Positions 1 through 9,000 are shown, counted from the stretch's first letter. The stretch is 16,281 nt of DNA from Bacteroidales bacterium UBA4459 (GCA_002389465.1 DGOT01000187.1:5863-22143); one strand, 5' to 3'. Translations and numbers: made by a program. The notes: generated by a model not told the origin, from the letters alone.

Positions 1-1675
1 CTTCGGGAATTTCCTCCGGTGATAAAATTGATAGTTTCATGGCAGCTTCTGTCCTCACAGCTTTTATCGGATCATTGAGCAGCTTAGTCAGCAGACCAGC
101 AGCTGCACTGTCGAGGGTGTAATTTCTTACGGCTGTATATCTTAACAAGGCTTGGGGGTCATGTATCTTGTCCCTGAGAATAGGAAAACTTTCCGTCGGG
201 TATTGTTCAGCCAACAGGCTTATGGCCGTTGCCCGTGTTATGGAAGGAAAAAGATCGTCATTTATAATATACGCAAGTTTCTCCGGCACATTCTCTGTTT
301 GCCGAATTGCAGAAGCAAGATAACTACCATAGTGTTGCCTGCTAACATTTCCATACCATTCTTCCATCTTACCTGAAGCCCATTTATTGGTTTTATCTCC
401 GTGACAGGTAGTACAGGCATTTGGTGTTCCCAACTCTTCTGAAATATCCGGCCTTGGAATACGAAAACTATGGTCTCTTCTGTAATCAACACCCATATAA
501 TACTTGCCCTGCATATGGCAGTTAATACAGGAGGCCCCCTCTCCTACTTCATATGTATCACCAAATACCGAAACCACAGGATCACCTTCCTCACCTGCCT
601 GCTTATGAAAATGATGGCTGTACGTATCATATTCGTCGGCACGATGACATTGCAGACACAAAGCATTTCCATCCAAGATGAGTTTACCGCTGTGAACGTT
701 GTGGCAATCGTTGCATTGCACATCATTCATGTACATTTTGCTTTGTGTAAATGAACCGTACACGTAATCTTCTTCCAAAATCTGTCCATCGGCAAAATAC
801 AACGGTTCCCGAGGCAACTCGGGGATCATCTGGTCCAGAAGGTCGTGCCAGGCGAAATTATAATCGCCAAAAACACTTCTCCGTGCATGGCAGCGGGCGC
901 ACCGGTCAACGTAACTTTTGTTATCTATATTACTTGTTTTTACAATCAGCCCGAAGTTTGTGTTCGAAGGCCTTGCCAGTAGAGGAAGGTTGGCCCATTT
1001 CAGATGCTCAGAAGACGGGCCGTGGCAAGCTTCGCACCCCACATTGATCTCCGACCACGTGGTGTGATAAGTTTTCGTTTCCGGGTCAAAACCTTTTTTC
1101 AGATTGGTCGAATGGCAATCGGCACACATCCCGTTCCAGTTTTGTCCCTGATTTGTCCAATGCAGCCAGTTGGCATGGCCCACCGTTTCATCAGCATAAA
1201 CGGCATCGGCCATGTGGTACCACTTTTTAGTGATCGTATCCCACGTTAAAGCCAGCGTTTGCAATCTGCCGCCTTCAAGCGGCACCAAATACTGCTGCAA
1301 GGGCCAGGCTCCAAAGGTGTATTCCACCTCGAATTCCTGCATGGTACCATCGGGTCCATCAGTATATACATAGAACCGGTCATTCTTTTTATAGAATTTG
1401 TGCGTCTCTCCGTTACGTTCAAAGATAACATCATTAAAATCACCTAATACCGACTCATCGGAAGCCGTATCCATCGCAAAATAATGATCCGACTTAAGCC
1501 AATCGTCATAAGCAGCTTTATGGCACGCTGCGCAAGAAACACTTCCCACAAACTCAACTTCTTCATGTACCTCTTTTCCATCTTCTGACGACAAGCGCAT
1601 CAAAACATAAGAAGGTATCGACAACACGATGATAAGCGTTGCCACAATTCCTGTTATTTTCCAGTTTCTTTTCAA
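1..1675 (-). CDS. Octaheme c-type cytochrome with C-terminal HEAT repeats (partial, 3' end beyond left edge)
   Basis: Predicted membrane-anchored or exported electron-transfer protein; 558 residues are visible and the frame is still open at the left edge. Eight in-frame CXXCH heme sites have their first Cys at residues 48, 184, 214, 259, 321, 340, 383 and 421 (CAACH, CADCH, CEACH, CARCH, CNDCH, CLQCH, CINCH, CTTCH). A hydrophobic segment at about residues 7-23 is a signal peptide or anchor, so the hemes would lie outside the cytoplasm. The first site (CAACH followed by a W and S-D-H) resembles the cytochrome c554 family, and RRDHSF after the seventh is typical of paired-CXXCH proteins. From about residue 465 the protein turns into helical HEAT-like repeats (NDPIKAVRTEAA). 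The start is TTG: an in-frame TAG lies directly before it, and the next ATG would remove the hydrophobic segment. It follows the Rieske gene by 12 bp, so it probably takes electrons from that complex. The acceptor is unknown. Confidence 0.88.
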   Translation of the reverse strand, partial: MKRNWKITGIVATLIIVLSIPSYVLMRLSSEDGKEVHEEVEFVGSVSCAACHKAAYDDWLKSDHYFAMDTASDESVLGDFNDVIFERNGETHKFYKKNDRFYVYTDGPDGTMQEFEVEYTFGAWPLQQYLVPLEGGRLQTLALTWDTITKKWYHMADAVYADETVGHANWLHWTNQGQNWNGMCADCHSTNLKKGFDPETKTYHTTWSEINVGCEACHGPSSEHLKWANLPLLARPSNTNFGLIVKTSNIDNKSYVDRCARCHARRSVFGDYNFAWHDLLDQMIPELPREPLYFADGQILEEDYVYGSFTQSKMYMNDVQCNDCHNVHSGKLILDGNALCLQCHRADEYDTYSHHFHKQAGEEGDPVVSVFGDTYEVGEGASCINCHMQGKYYMGVDYRRDHSFRIPRPDISEELGTPNACTTCHGDKTNKWASGKMEEWYGNVSRQHYGSYLASAIRQTENVPEKLAYIINDDLFPSITRATAISLLAEQYPTESFPILRDKIHDPQALLRYTAVRNYTLDSAAAGLLTKLLNDPIKAVRTEAAMKLSILSPEEIPE

Positions 1676-1687
1676 CTATTTGTTTCG

Positions 1688-2179
1688 TTATGTATATACC
1701 AGATCAGAGTTTTGAAACCCTGTGCGTCTGATCTTTCTGCTTGTATCTACTTTTACAAGTCCTTCTTCAATAAATACTTTATACGTATCTAATGCCCTTG
1801 TTGCCGGAGGATTAAGAACGTTCCCGAATTTGTCAAATGAAGAGGCATGACAAGGACAAATAAACTGGTCTTCACTGCTGTTCCATCCTATAGAACAGCC
1901 CAGATGAGTGCATATAAGTGATAGGGCTATAAAACCTCCGTCCTGATAGCGTACAAGATAAAACTGTCCACTTTTGTAAGGGATGACACTGCCCGGTACT
2001 ATCTCATTGGCATAACCCACTGTGACAAATGATGAGGCTCCCCGTTTTCTTTTTCTTCCCCCCGGAGATAACATGCTGAATGCCATTACCGCAAACTCAA
2101 AAACAGCGATGGCGCCAAGCCAGGCCCATATCCTTTTCAGGAATGACCTGCGGTTTATATGTTCCGTTTGAGTTTTCAT
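1688..2179 (-). CDS. Rieske [2Fe-2S] iron-sulfur subunit of a bc-type complex
   Basis: Rieske protein of 163 residues that would take one electron from quinol at the cytochrome b Qo site and pass it to a c-type cytochrome. The N-terminus has a twin-arginine motif (RRSFLKR, residues 10-16) followed by one hydrophobic helix (about 17-37), as expected for Tat-exported, membrane-anchored Rieske proteins. Cluster ligands are visible in CTHLGC (C90, H92) and CPCH (C108, H111); C95 and C110 would form the usual disulfide. A basic stretch (GRKRKRG, 41-47) separates anchor and head. The ATG lies 22 bp downstream of the cytochrome b stop. The head is short and compact, like b6f or bacterial menaquinol Rieske proteins rather than mitochondrial ones. 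The family is certain; the partner cytochrome is inferred from the neighbours. Confidence 0.96.
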   Translation of the reverse strand: MKTQTEHINRRSFLKRIWAWLGAIAVFEFAVMAFSMLSPGGRKRKRGASSFVTVGYANEIVPGSVIPYKSGQFYLVRYQDGGFIALSLICTHLGCSIGWNSSEDQFICPCHASSFDKFGNVLNPPATRALDTYKVFIEEGLVKVDTSRKIRRTGFQNSDLVYT

Positions 2180-2201
2180 GTTTGTTACATCTGTTTTTAA
2201 T

Positions 2202-3521
2202 TTAAATATTCCATGGCCACATCAGTTGCATACCGGTTCCGCGGAAAAAGATACCGGTAAGCGAAAATATGAAATAGGCAGCCATAAGGAAACTCATTAT
2301 AAATAAGATCATTTCGTTATTGCCAGGGGCCATTTTTTTTCTGACAACATACAGCAGAAGAGCAAAGAGTACGAAAACTGCGGTAAAAGGGATCAATCCT
2401 GAGCTAATGATCAACGGTATGCCAGGCAGCATTCTTTCAACATCAATTACGAATTCGCTCAACAGAATGCCTGCCGGGATGGTAATTAGAGCAACGACAG
2501 CGGCAATTAGAACAAGTTTTTCCCCTTTCCGTGTATAAAACCAAACGCCTTGCTGCTTCTCCTTGAAATGAAGAAACGGTAACCAAATCAATCCCCCCAC
2601 AAATAAAAAAGGGATGAGTATGGCAGAGAAAAACGGATGAAAATGCAACAGCAGTTCCTGTACACCCATAAAATACCAGGGCGCTTTAGCCGGGTTAGGA
2701 CTAAAGGCGGGATCTGCCCTGTCCTGCAAGGGCGCATTGAAAAACATGCTTAGAACCAGGATAAAGGCAATTAACACAAGCGCAGTAACTAGTTCTTTTA
2801 ACACAAGATCGGGGTCAGAAGGAACCATATCAGGACTACTTTTTTCAGCTACAACCACACCACCAGCTTTCCGTACCCTCCAGAAATGAAATACCATAAG
2901 AATAACAATTGTTAGTGGCAGGATGGCTGTGTGAAAATTATAAAATATCAGCAAGGTAGATGCGTTTACATTTTCTCCTCCCCGGATAAATTCCATCAGC
3001 CGCTCGCCAACTACGGGCACATATTGCAGAATACTTGTGCTTACCGTAATGGCCCAGTATGCTAACTGATCCCAGGGTAACAAATAACCCGTAAAATTCT
3101 GGAAGATTACCAGCACCATAAGGCTGACACCAATGATCCAGTTCCACCTTCTTTTGTCATAGAAAGCGCCTGTGTAAAAAGTCCTGAGCAGGTGCAGAAA
3201 GGCGATCAAGACAAAGAGGATTCCGCTCCAATTGTGCATGTTTCGTATCAGTTGCCCAAAAAAGATGTCGTTCTGTATCGTGAGAATTGAATCGTAAGCC
3301 TTATCGGGACTGGCCACGTATGTAAACCGAAGCAACACCCCTGTGAAAACCTGTAGCAGGAAAAGTACGGCCAGCATACCCCCAAGTCCAAAAGTAAGGT
3401 TGAATCTTATGGATTCTTTTCGAACCAGAACCGGGTGTATATGGAGCACCAGATTACGGGCTCGTTTATTCGATTCAGATGGTTTTTCTCTATTTATTTC
3501 CAAATCCTGCTTATTTGTCAA
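2202..3521 (-). CDS. Cytochrome b subunit of a bc/b6f-type quinol-oxidising complex
   Basis: Integral membrane diheme cytochrome b of 439 residues, with b6-like and subunit-IV-like parts in one chain. Heme b ligands are H96 and H110 (13 residues between) and H197 and H212 (14 between); the wider second spacing is the b6-type arrangement. The GYLLPWDQ segment (145-152) marks helix C. The Qo-site PEWY motif is represented by APWY (280-283), within a PAKAPWYF context also found in other anaerobe-type cytochromes b. More hydrophobic helices follow to the C-terminus, so the chain carries extra C-terminal helices beyond a b6 plus subunit IV core. Translation appears to start at TTG: a TAA lies four codons upstream in frame, and the next Met is residue 49, inside the first helix. 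It is the first gene of the cytochrome b-Rieske-multiheme operon. I see no convincing promoter in the 110-bp gap upstream. Confidence 0.95.
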   Translation of the reverse strand: MTNKQDLEINREKPSESNKRARNLVLHIHPVLVRKESIRFNLTFGLGGMLAVLFLLQVFTGVLLRFTYVASPDKAYDSILTIQNDIFFGQLIRNMHNWSGILFVLIAFLHLLRTFYTGAFYDKRRWNWIIGVSLMVLVIFQNFTGYLLPWDQLAYWAITVSTSILQYVPVVGERLMEFIRGGENVNASTLLIFYNFHTAILPLTIVILMVFHFWRVRKAGGVVVAEKSSPDMVPSDPDLVLKELVTALVLIAFILVLSMFFNAPLQDRADPAFSPNPAKAPWYFMGVQELLLHFHPFFSAILIPFLFVGGLIWLPFLHFKEKQQGVWFYTRKGEKLVLIAAVVALITIPAGILLSEFVIDVERMLPGIPLIISSGLIPFTAVFVLFALLLYVVRKKMAPGNNEMILFIMSFLMAAYFIFSLTGIFFRGTGMQLMWPWNI

Positions 3522-3577
3522 ACGGTAAAATTAGCAATATTATTAGAAGTGCTTAGAAATTATTTGCCTTAATCCTT

Positions 3578-3585
3578 TACCTTTG
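3578..3585 (+). promoter_or_regulatory. Candidate Bacteroidota -7 promoter box for the SDR gene
   Basis: TACCTTTG matches the Bacteroidota sigma-ABfr -7 consensus TAnnTTTG exactly. It would give a leader of about 40 nt before the ATG at 3632. A TTTG lies upstream, but only 11 bp away, short of the usual spacing of about 20 bp, so the -33 element is not convincing. Confidence 0.4.
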
Positions 3586-3631
3586 GATGCTTAATTTAGT
3601 TGACACAGATGAGGTATAATCAGCCATCAAT

Positions 3632-4441
3632 ATGGAAAATAAAGTAGTATTAATAACAGGTGCCGGGCGCGGTTTGGGCAGAGCCATTGCAGAAGCATTC
3701 CACAAAGCCGAATGGCATGTGATTGCTACTGATATGGACGAAAAGCTGTTCTCTGATATTTCAGTTAAAGAACGATATACATGTGTTAAACTCGATATTA
3801 CTTCAGAAAAGGAAACAGAGAACGGTGCCCGCATGGCGGATGAAAAATTCGGCCGCATTGATGTGTTGGTTAGCAATGCCGGTATTGTTGATTACTATCC
3901 TATAAGTGAAGCGGGTTCAGAGCGGCTGAGAAAGATTTTTGACGTCAACATGTTCGGACTGGCCAACCTGACAAAATATTTCCTTCCCCTCTTGATGAAG
4001 TCAACCGGGAGGCTTGTTGTGATCAGCAGTGAAAGTTACAAAGTTCCCTCTCCTTTCCAGCCTTATGTAGTTTCGAAACAGGCCCTTGAAAAGCTTTATA
4101 ACAGTATCAAAATAGAATTGTCTACCAAAGGAGTGAAAACAGTATTGATCAGACCGGGAGCTATTGACACGCAAATACTGAAAAGCACGGTTGATTTTAA
4201 TTACACAGCATCGGGTTCAGTATTCCAAAAGGAATTTGAACGGTTCGGACTGTTAATTCCGAAATATATTGGGAAAATAATCTCTCCTGAGAAAGTTGCA
4301 AAAGTCGTTCTCAAAGCAGGAGTGAGCCGGAAACCCAAACGTATTTATCATATTAACCACAACCCACTGATTACTCTTTTAACAATACTACCAGGAAAAA
4401 TGAAAGAGTATGTGATCAGAAATAATTTTAATGACTTTTGA
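3632..4441 (+). CDS. Short-chain dehydrogenase/reductase (SDR family)
   Basis: Cytoplasmic NAD(P)-dependent oxidoreductase of 269 residues, a normal length for classical SDRs. The Rossmann glycine motif TGAGRGLG is at residues 9-16, the structural NAG at 82-84, N106 at the usual Asn position, and the catalytic triad is a Ser at 132/133 with Y145 and K149 (YVVSK). D34, at the end of the second strand, favours NAD(H) over NADP(H), by family analogy. After the core, the C-terminal part (from about residue 200) is the variable substrate region and gives no clue to the substrate. The gene stands alone: it diverges from the cytochrome operon and lies 400 bp from the efflux operon. A -7 box TACCTTTG precedes it by 46 bp. 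No specific reaction can be assigned. Confidence 0.93.
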   Translation: MENKVVLITGAGRGLGRAIAEAFHKAEWHVIATDMDEKLFSDISVKERYTCVKLDITSEKETENGARMADEKFGRIDVLVSNAGIVDYYPISEAGSERLRKIFDVNMFGLANLTKYFLPLLMKSTGRLVVISSESYKVPSPFQPYVVSKQALEKLYNSIKIELSTKGVKTVLIRPGAIDTQILKSTVDFNYTASGSVFQKEFERFGLLIPKYIGKIISPEKVAKVVLKAGVSRKPKRIYHINHNPLITLLTILPGKMKEYVIRNNFNDF

Positions 4442-4547
4442 TTGTCACCTAACATTTTTGATCAATGGGCAACAAGACTAACTAATTATAAATCTTAGGC
4501 AGGCTTAAAGATTACGGCCATAGTCGCTAAGAAAATGATTCAGCGGG

Positions 4548-4555
4548 CAAAGATA
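4548..4555 (-). promoter_or_regulatory. Orphan -7-like box on the minus strand
   Basis: Read on the minus strand this is TATCTTTG, a full match to TAnnTTTG. Transcription from it would run towards the 3' end of the SDR gene with no sizeable ORF downstream. No clear -33 TTG is seen at the right distance. It may be chance in AT-rich DNA, or may start a small or antisense RNA. Confidence 0.2.
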
Positions 4556-4719
4556 AACATAGTATTATTTTTAGCTAAAAGTTATTTTCCTATTCTTGTG
4601 CAGTGATAAGTAACCCTACATAGAAAAATGCAGGAATTGCATGTAATTTTCTTACATTCAAGAACAAACTTATTAGAACGTCAACATAACAAGCTGTAGG
4701 TTTCTTCAATACGACTAAT

Positions 4720-4734
4720 TTCAGGTTTACTGAA
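4720..4734. repeat. Short inverted repeat upstream of the efflux operon (possible operator)
   Basis: TTCAG-GTTTA-CTGAA has perfect 5-bp arms around a 5-bp spacer. It sits about 60 bp upstream of the likely -7 box of the efflux operon, where an activator or repressor could bind. No regulator gene lies nearby, and a 5-bp palindrome can occur by chance. Confidence 0.2.
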
Positions 4735-4796
4735 CATGCGCTGGTTTAATTTAGTGTTAACTTGATCTGGATTTACACACTGTTTAGATTTTTTCG

Positions 4797-4804
4797 CATC
4801 TTTG
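4797..4804 (+). promoter_or_regulatory. Candidate -7 promoter box of the RND efflux operon
   Basis: CATCTTTG differs from TAnnTTTG at the first position only. It would place transcription start near 4811 and leave a leader of about 32 nt. A TTTA 21 bp upstream is a weak -33 candidate. It is the best promoter candidate before the first gene of the operon. Confidence 0.35.
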
Positions 4805-4842
4805 TTCTTCGATTTTTACAGAAAATAACAATATTTTAATAC

Positions 4843-6018
4843 ATGAAAGATTTAACAAATTCCTTGATGAAGATTAGTGTTTTATTACTAATTATTTTCG
4901 CAACCGCCGCTTGTGTCGAAAAGAAACCTCCCCCACCGCCCCCGCCTGAAATACCGGTTGTTGAGGTGATGCAGGCAGATGTTCCCATTTACCAGAAATT
5001 TGTTGGCCAGGTATATGGCTATTCTGATATCCCTATCAGGGCCAGGGTAACTGGTTTTCTGGAGAGTATTCATTTTCAGGAAGGTCTCAGGGTTAAGAAG
5101 GGACAATTGCTTTATATTATCGATCCCGAACCTTTACAGGCGCAAGTTGCAACCCAGGAAAGCCACCTTGCCGAAGCAAGAACAGACCTGGCAAAATCAA
5201 AAAGTGACCTTGACAGGATTAAACCCCTGGCAGAGATTAATGCAGTAAGCCAAAGCGATCTGGATGCTGCCCAGGCAAACTACGATGCAGCTCTTGCCTT
5301 TGTAGATGCACAGCAATCGAATTTAAGATTTGCAAAAATCAACCTTAGTTATTGCTGGATGAAATCACCACTTGACGGTATCATTGGAAAAACACAAGCT
5401 CGTATAGGTGAATTTGTTGGTCAGGACCCCAACCCGGTAATTTTAAATACTGTTTCAACTGTTGACACTGTGCGCGTTGAATTTTATCTTGCAGAAGCTG
5501 ATTACATACGCCTGGCACGAGAATACACTGAATTGAATAAGGTTAATGAAAAATCTATCCGGGAAAAAGAAAAGGAAGAAAAGCTAAGTCTGATTCTTGC
5601 TGACGGTTCTACGTTTAAATACAAAGGCTATATCAATTTTATTAACCGTGAAGTTGATCCACAAACGGGTTCCCTACTTGTTCAGGCAGTATTCCCGAAT
5701 CCTGATAAATTGTTAAAACCGGGACAATATGCTAAAGTAGTAGTAAAAATGAGAGATGCCAAGAACACTTTGTATATTCCACAGCGATGTATGATAGAAA
5801 TGCAAGGGCAGTATTCGGTTTTCGTTGTTAACGATGAGAACAAAGTGGAGAGCAGACAAGTTGTTGCAGGCGAACGCATCAACGATTATTGGATAATTAA
5901 GGAAGGACTTCAAAAGGGCGAAAAAGTTGTAATCGATGCCCTGCAAAAAGTAGGCTCAGGACTCGAAGTTAAACCTGAAATTACTGTATTCGAAAGCAAA
6001 TCAACCCAGCAAGACTAA
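4843..6018 (+). CDS. RND efflux periplasmic adaptor (membrane fusion protein), lipoprotein
   Basis: Periplasmic adaptor of 391 residues that bridges the inner-membrane RND pump and the outer-membrane channel, AcrA/MexA-like. The N-terminus is a lipoprotein signal with lipobox ATAAC (C24), followed by a seven-proline run (residues 29-35) that acts as a rigid linker. A barrel-sandwich (lipoyl-like) half is at about 58-102, the coiled hairpin at about 103-165 (alanine- and glutamine-rich), the second lipoyl half around INLSYCWMKSPLDG, then the beta-barrel and membrane-proximal domains to the C-terminus. It is the first gene of the operon and lies 4 bp before the pump gene, with no local TetR or MarR regulator. 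A second Met at residue 9 would still leave a usable signal. Substrate cannot be inferred. Confidence 0.95.
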   Translation: MKDLTNSLMKISVLLLIIFATAACVEKKPPPPPPPEIPVVEVMQADVPIYQKFVGQVYGYSDIPIRARVTGFLESIHFQEGLRVKKGQLLYIIDPEPLQAQVATQESHLAEARTDLAKSKSDLDRIKPLAEINAVSQSDLDAAQANYDAALAFVDAQQSNLRFAKINLSYCWMKSPLDGIIGKTQARIGEFVGQDPNPVILNTVSTVDTVRVEFYLAEADYIRLAREYTELNKVNEKSIREKEKEEKLSLILADGSTFKYKGYINFINREVDPQTGSLLVQAVFPNPDKLLKPGQYAKVVVKMRDAKNTLYIPQRCMIEMQGQYSVFVVNDENKVESRQVVAGERINDYWIIKEGLQKGEKVVIDALQKVGSGLEVKPEITVFESKSTQQD

Positions 6019-6022
6019 AACT

Positions 6023-9000
6023 ATGGCTGAAAACAAAGGAAATTTCTTCGTCCACCGGCCTATTGTTGCCATGGTGATAGCCATCGTCATCGTTATTGTC
6101 GGTACGGTTTCATTGATTGGGCTTGCCATCGAACAATATCCAAACCTCACCCCCCCCATCGTTCAGGTTAGAGGAACTTATACCGGTGCTAATGCTTTGA
6201 ATGTTGAGGAATCTATGGCCACTCCTTTGGAACAGCAAATCAATGGCGTGGATAACATGATCTATATGAAATCGACCAACGCCAATGATGGCACAATGGT
6301 TATTGATGTTTCATTTACGGTAGGAACTGACCCGGACATGAATACTGTTCTTACACAAAACAGGGTATCAGCAGCAACAGCCAAGCTACCCGAATCAGTT
6401 AAGAAGTACGGTGTAACAACTGAAAAGTCATTACCAAATATATTAATGCTTCTTACACTTACGTCTGACGGAAGATACGACCAGGATTTTTTAGGTAACT
6501 ATGCACTGATTAATATCAAAGATCAACTGGCACGTATTAAAGGAATTGGCCGGGTGAATGTAATGGGGGCTGCCGATTATTCGATGCGCGTTTGGGTGAA
6601 ACCAGACCGCCTGGCGCAAATGGGCCTCACCGTTCCGGAGATTGTTAACGCCATCAACGAACAGAATGTAATTGTTCCGGGAGGGAAATTTGGTGCAGAA
6701 CCTGCACCTCCGGGGACGGAATTTACTTACACCGTTCGTTTACCCGAACGCTTTAATTCCCCCGAAGCCTTTGGTGAAATTGTTGTCAGAACTCAAGCTG
6801 ACGGTTCTCAAATTAAACTAAGAGATGTCGCTACAATCAACCTGGGTGTAGAAACTTACAGTATGATCCCCAGGCTCAATGGTGAAACTGCTGCAATTAT
6901 TGCGCTTTACCAGGCTCCAGGCTCTAATGCCGTTGAACTGGCTGAAATGGCAATTGCTGAAATGGATGTGTTGGCGAAGGATTTTCCCGAAAGTATCAAA
7001 TACGATGTTTCCTTGGACTCAACCGCACCAATTACAGCGGGCATCAAGGATATTGTGGTTACTTTAATCATTGCTTTGATCCTCGTTATCCTGGTGGTTT
7101 TTATCTTTATCCAGGATTGGCGGGCAACACTTATCCCTACCCTTGCCATTCCTGTTTCATTGATTGGTGCCTTTATCTTTTTCCCGGCTTTGGGTTTTAC
7201 CATTAATGTACTGTCCCTCTTAGGTCTGGTTTTGGCCATTGGAATTGTTGTGGATGATGCCATCGTTGTTGTTGAGGCCGTCCAGGTAAATATCGCCAAA
7301 GGGATGAACAGCAAAGACGCCACACTTGATGCCATGGCAAAAGTTACAGCCCCTGTTATAGCTACTACACTGGTGTTGATTGCTGTGTTCATACCTGTTG
7401 CCGGGATGGCTGGCATCACCGGCTTGCTATACCAGCAGTTTGCGATAACCATTGTGGTTTCAGTAATTGTTTCGTCTGTCAATGCATTGACGCTTAGCCC
7501 TGCACTTTGTTCCCTCTTGTTAAAAGAACCCAAACCTTATGGCGGGCCTTTGGGATGGTTCTTTAAAAAATTCAATCAGGGGATGGAAAAAACCACAGAC
7601 TCCTACATGAGTTTTACCAACGTTGTTGCTCGCAAACTAAAAAGAAGTGTTGTGTTTATTGTTATTGTGACCATTGCAGCAGGTATTTTTGGTGGCATGG
7701 TTCCCGGAGGATTTATCCCCGAAGAAGACATGGGTTATTTCTTCGTGAATATTCAATTACCGAATGCGGCTTCACTGCAACGTGCCGATGTTGTTTCGCA
7801 GAAAGTAGAAGATATTCTGGCCGAGTTTAAAGAGATTGAATTTGTGACCACGGCAACGGGTTATAGCATGTTGTCGGGAGCCATGACTTCCAATAGTGCC
7901 ATGATATTTGGCTCCCTGGTCGATTGGTCAGAGAGAGACCTCACGGCCAAAGAAATTATTTTGAAGGTAAATCAAAGACTTGCTACTGAAGTAAAAGGGG
8001 CGCAAGTTTTTGCTTTTGGACCGCCTGCTATTCCCGGCTTGGGAAATGGTTCCGGTTTTAGTATCATGCTTCAGGATAAAGGGGGACACACACCGGAATA
8101 CCTGGCTGAGAATACGATAAAATTCATCAAAGCTGCTAATGATCATCCTGCTATAGGAAAAGCTTTTACTACTTTTCAAGCTAGTGTTCCACAGCGATTT
8201 ATGGATATTGACAGAGAGAAAGCTTTGAAGTTGGGAATCAACCTCGGTGATTTATACACAACAGTTGGTGCTTTTATGGGAGGCTCCTATGTAAACGACT
8301 TTACCCGTTTCGGGAGGTTGTACAAATCCTACATCCAGGCCGAACCACAGTACCGGGTTGATGAATCTCAGATTAATAATTTCTTTATCAAGAATAATGC
8401 AGGAAAGATGGTTCCTCTGGCAACGGTTGCTACCATCAGACCCATTTCCGGACCTGACTACACCACCCGTTTTAACCTTTTCCGTTCCGTTGAAGTAACA
8501 GGTGGACCTGCTGAAGGGTACACTTCCGAACAAGCCAGAACTGCCTTAAAAGAAGTGGCTGCCGAAGTACTGCCACAGGACATGAGTTATGCCTGGAATG
8601 CCATGTCGTTTCAGGAAGAGAAAGCCTCAGGGCAATTGGGAATTATTTTAATGTTTTCACTATTGTTTGTTTTTCTCATTCTTTCAGCCCAATACGAAAG
8701 TTGGTCTCTGCCTTTTAGTATTTTGATGGGAACACCCTTCGCCATTTTTGGCGCCTTATTCGCCCTCTGGGCAGGTCGGTTGATCAGCCCTACATTTGAG
8801 AACAATATTTTTGCACAGGTTTCTTTTGTTATGCTCATTGGAATGGCGGCAAAAAACGCCATCCTGATTGTTGAGTTTGCCAACGATGAGTTCAAAAAAG
8901 GTTTAAGCTTGTTCGATGCCGCCATTACCGCGGCCAAATCAAGGTTCCGTCCTATTTTGATGACAGCTTTCTCGTTTATTCTGGGAGTCTTCCCGCTGGT

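Larger units (their letters stand above)
4442..4842. other. Non-coding stretch between the SDR gene and the efflux operon
   Basis: About 400 bp, AT-rich, with no credible gene on either strand. It contains a short inverted repeat AATCTT/AAGATT (4491-4496 and 4508-4513) that lacks a T-run and is a poor terminator candidate. It also has ATGCA/TGCAT arms with a 5-bp loop at 4628-4642, a TTCAG/CTGAA repeat at 4720-4734, a minus-strand -7-like box at 4548-4555 and the likely efflux promoter at 4797-4804. It is much longer than the other gaps in the window, so regulatory content or a decayed gene is plausible. Confidence 0.5.

Noticed and set aside
152..1447. Several 60-98-residue reading frames on both strands
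   Set aside because: All overlap the octaheme cytochrome frame, which is supported by eight in-frame CXXCH motifs.
3600..3620. TTGACA and TATAAT, a perfect sigma-70-like pair before the SDR gene
   Set aside because: The spacer is only 9 bp, against about 17 bp needed, and Bacteroidota use a different promoter consensus. The TACCTTTG box at 3578 is preferred.
4491..4513. Rho-independent terminator after the SDR gene
   Set aside because: Only a 6-bp AT-rich stem with an 11-bp loop and no T-run following.
6907..7533. 208-residue minus-strand reading frame
   Set aside because: It is a shadow of the RND pump; low-complexity Ile/Thr/Ala composition from antisense of membrane helices.
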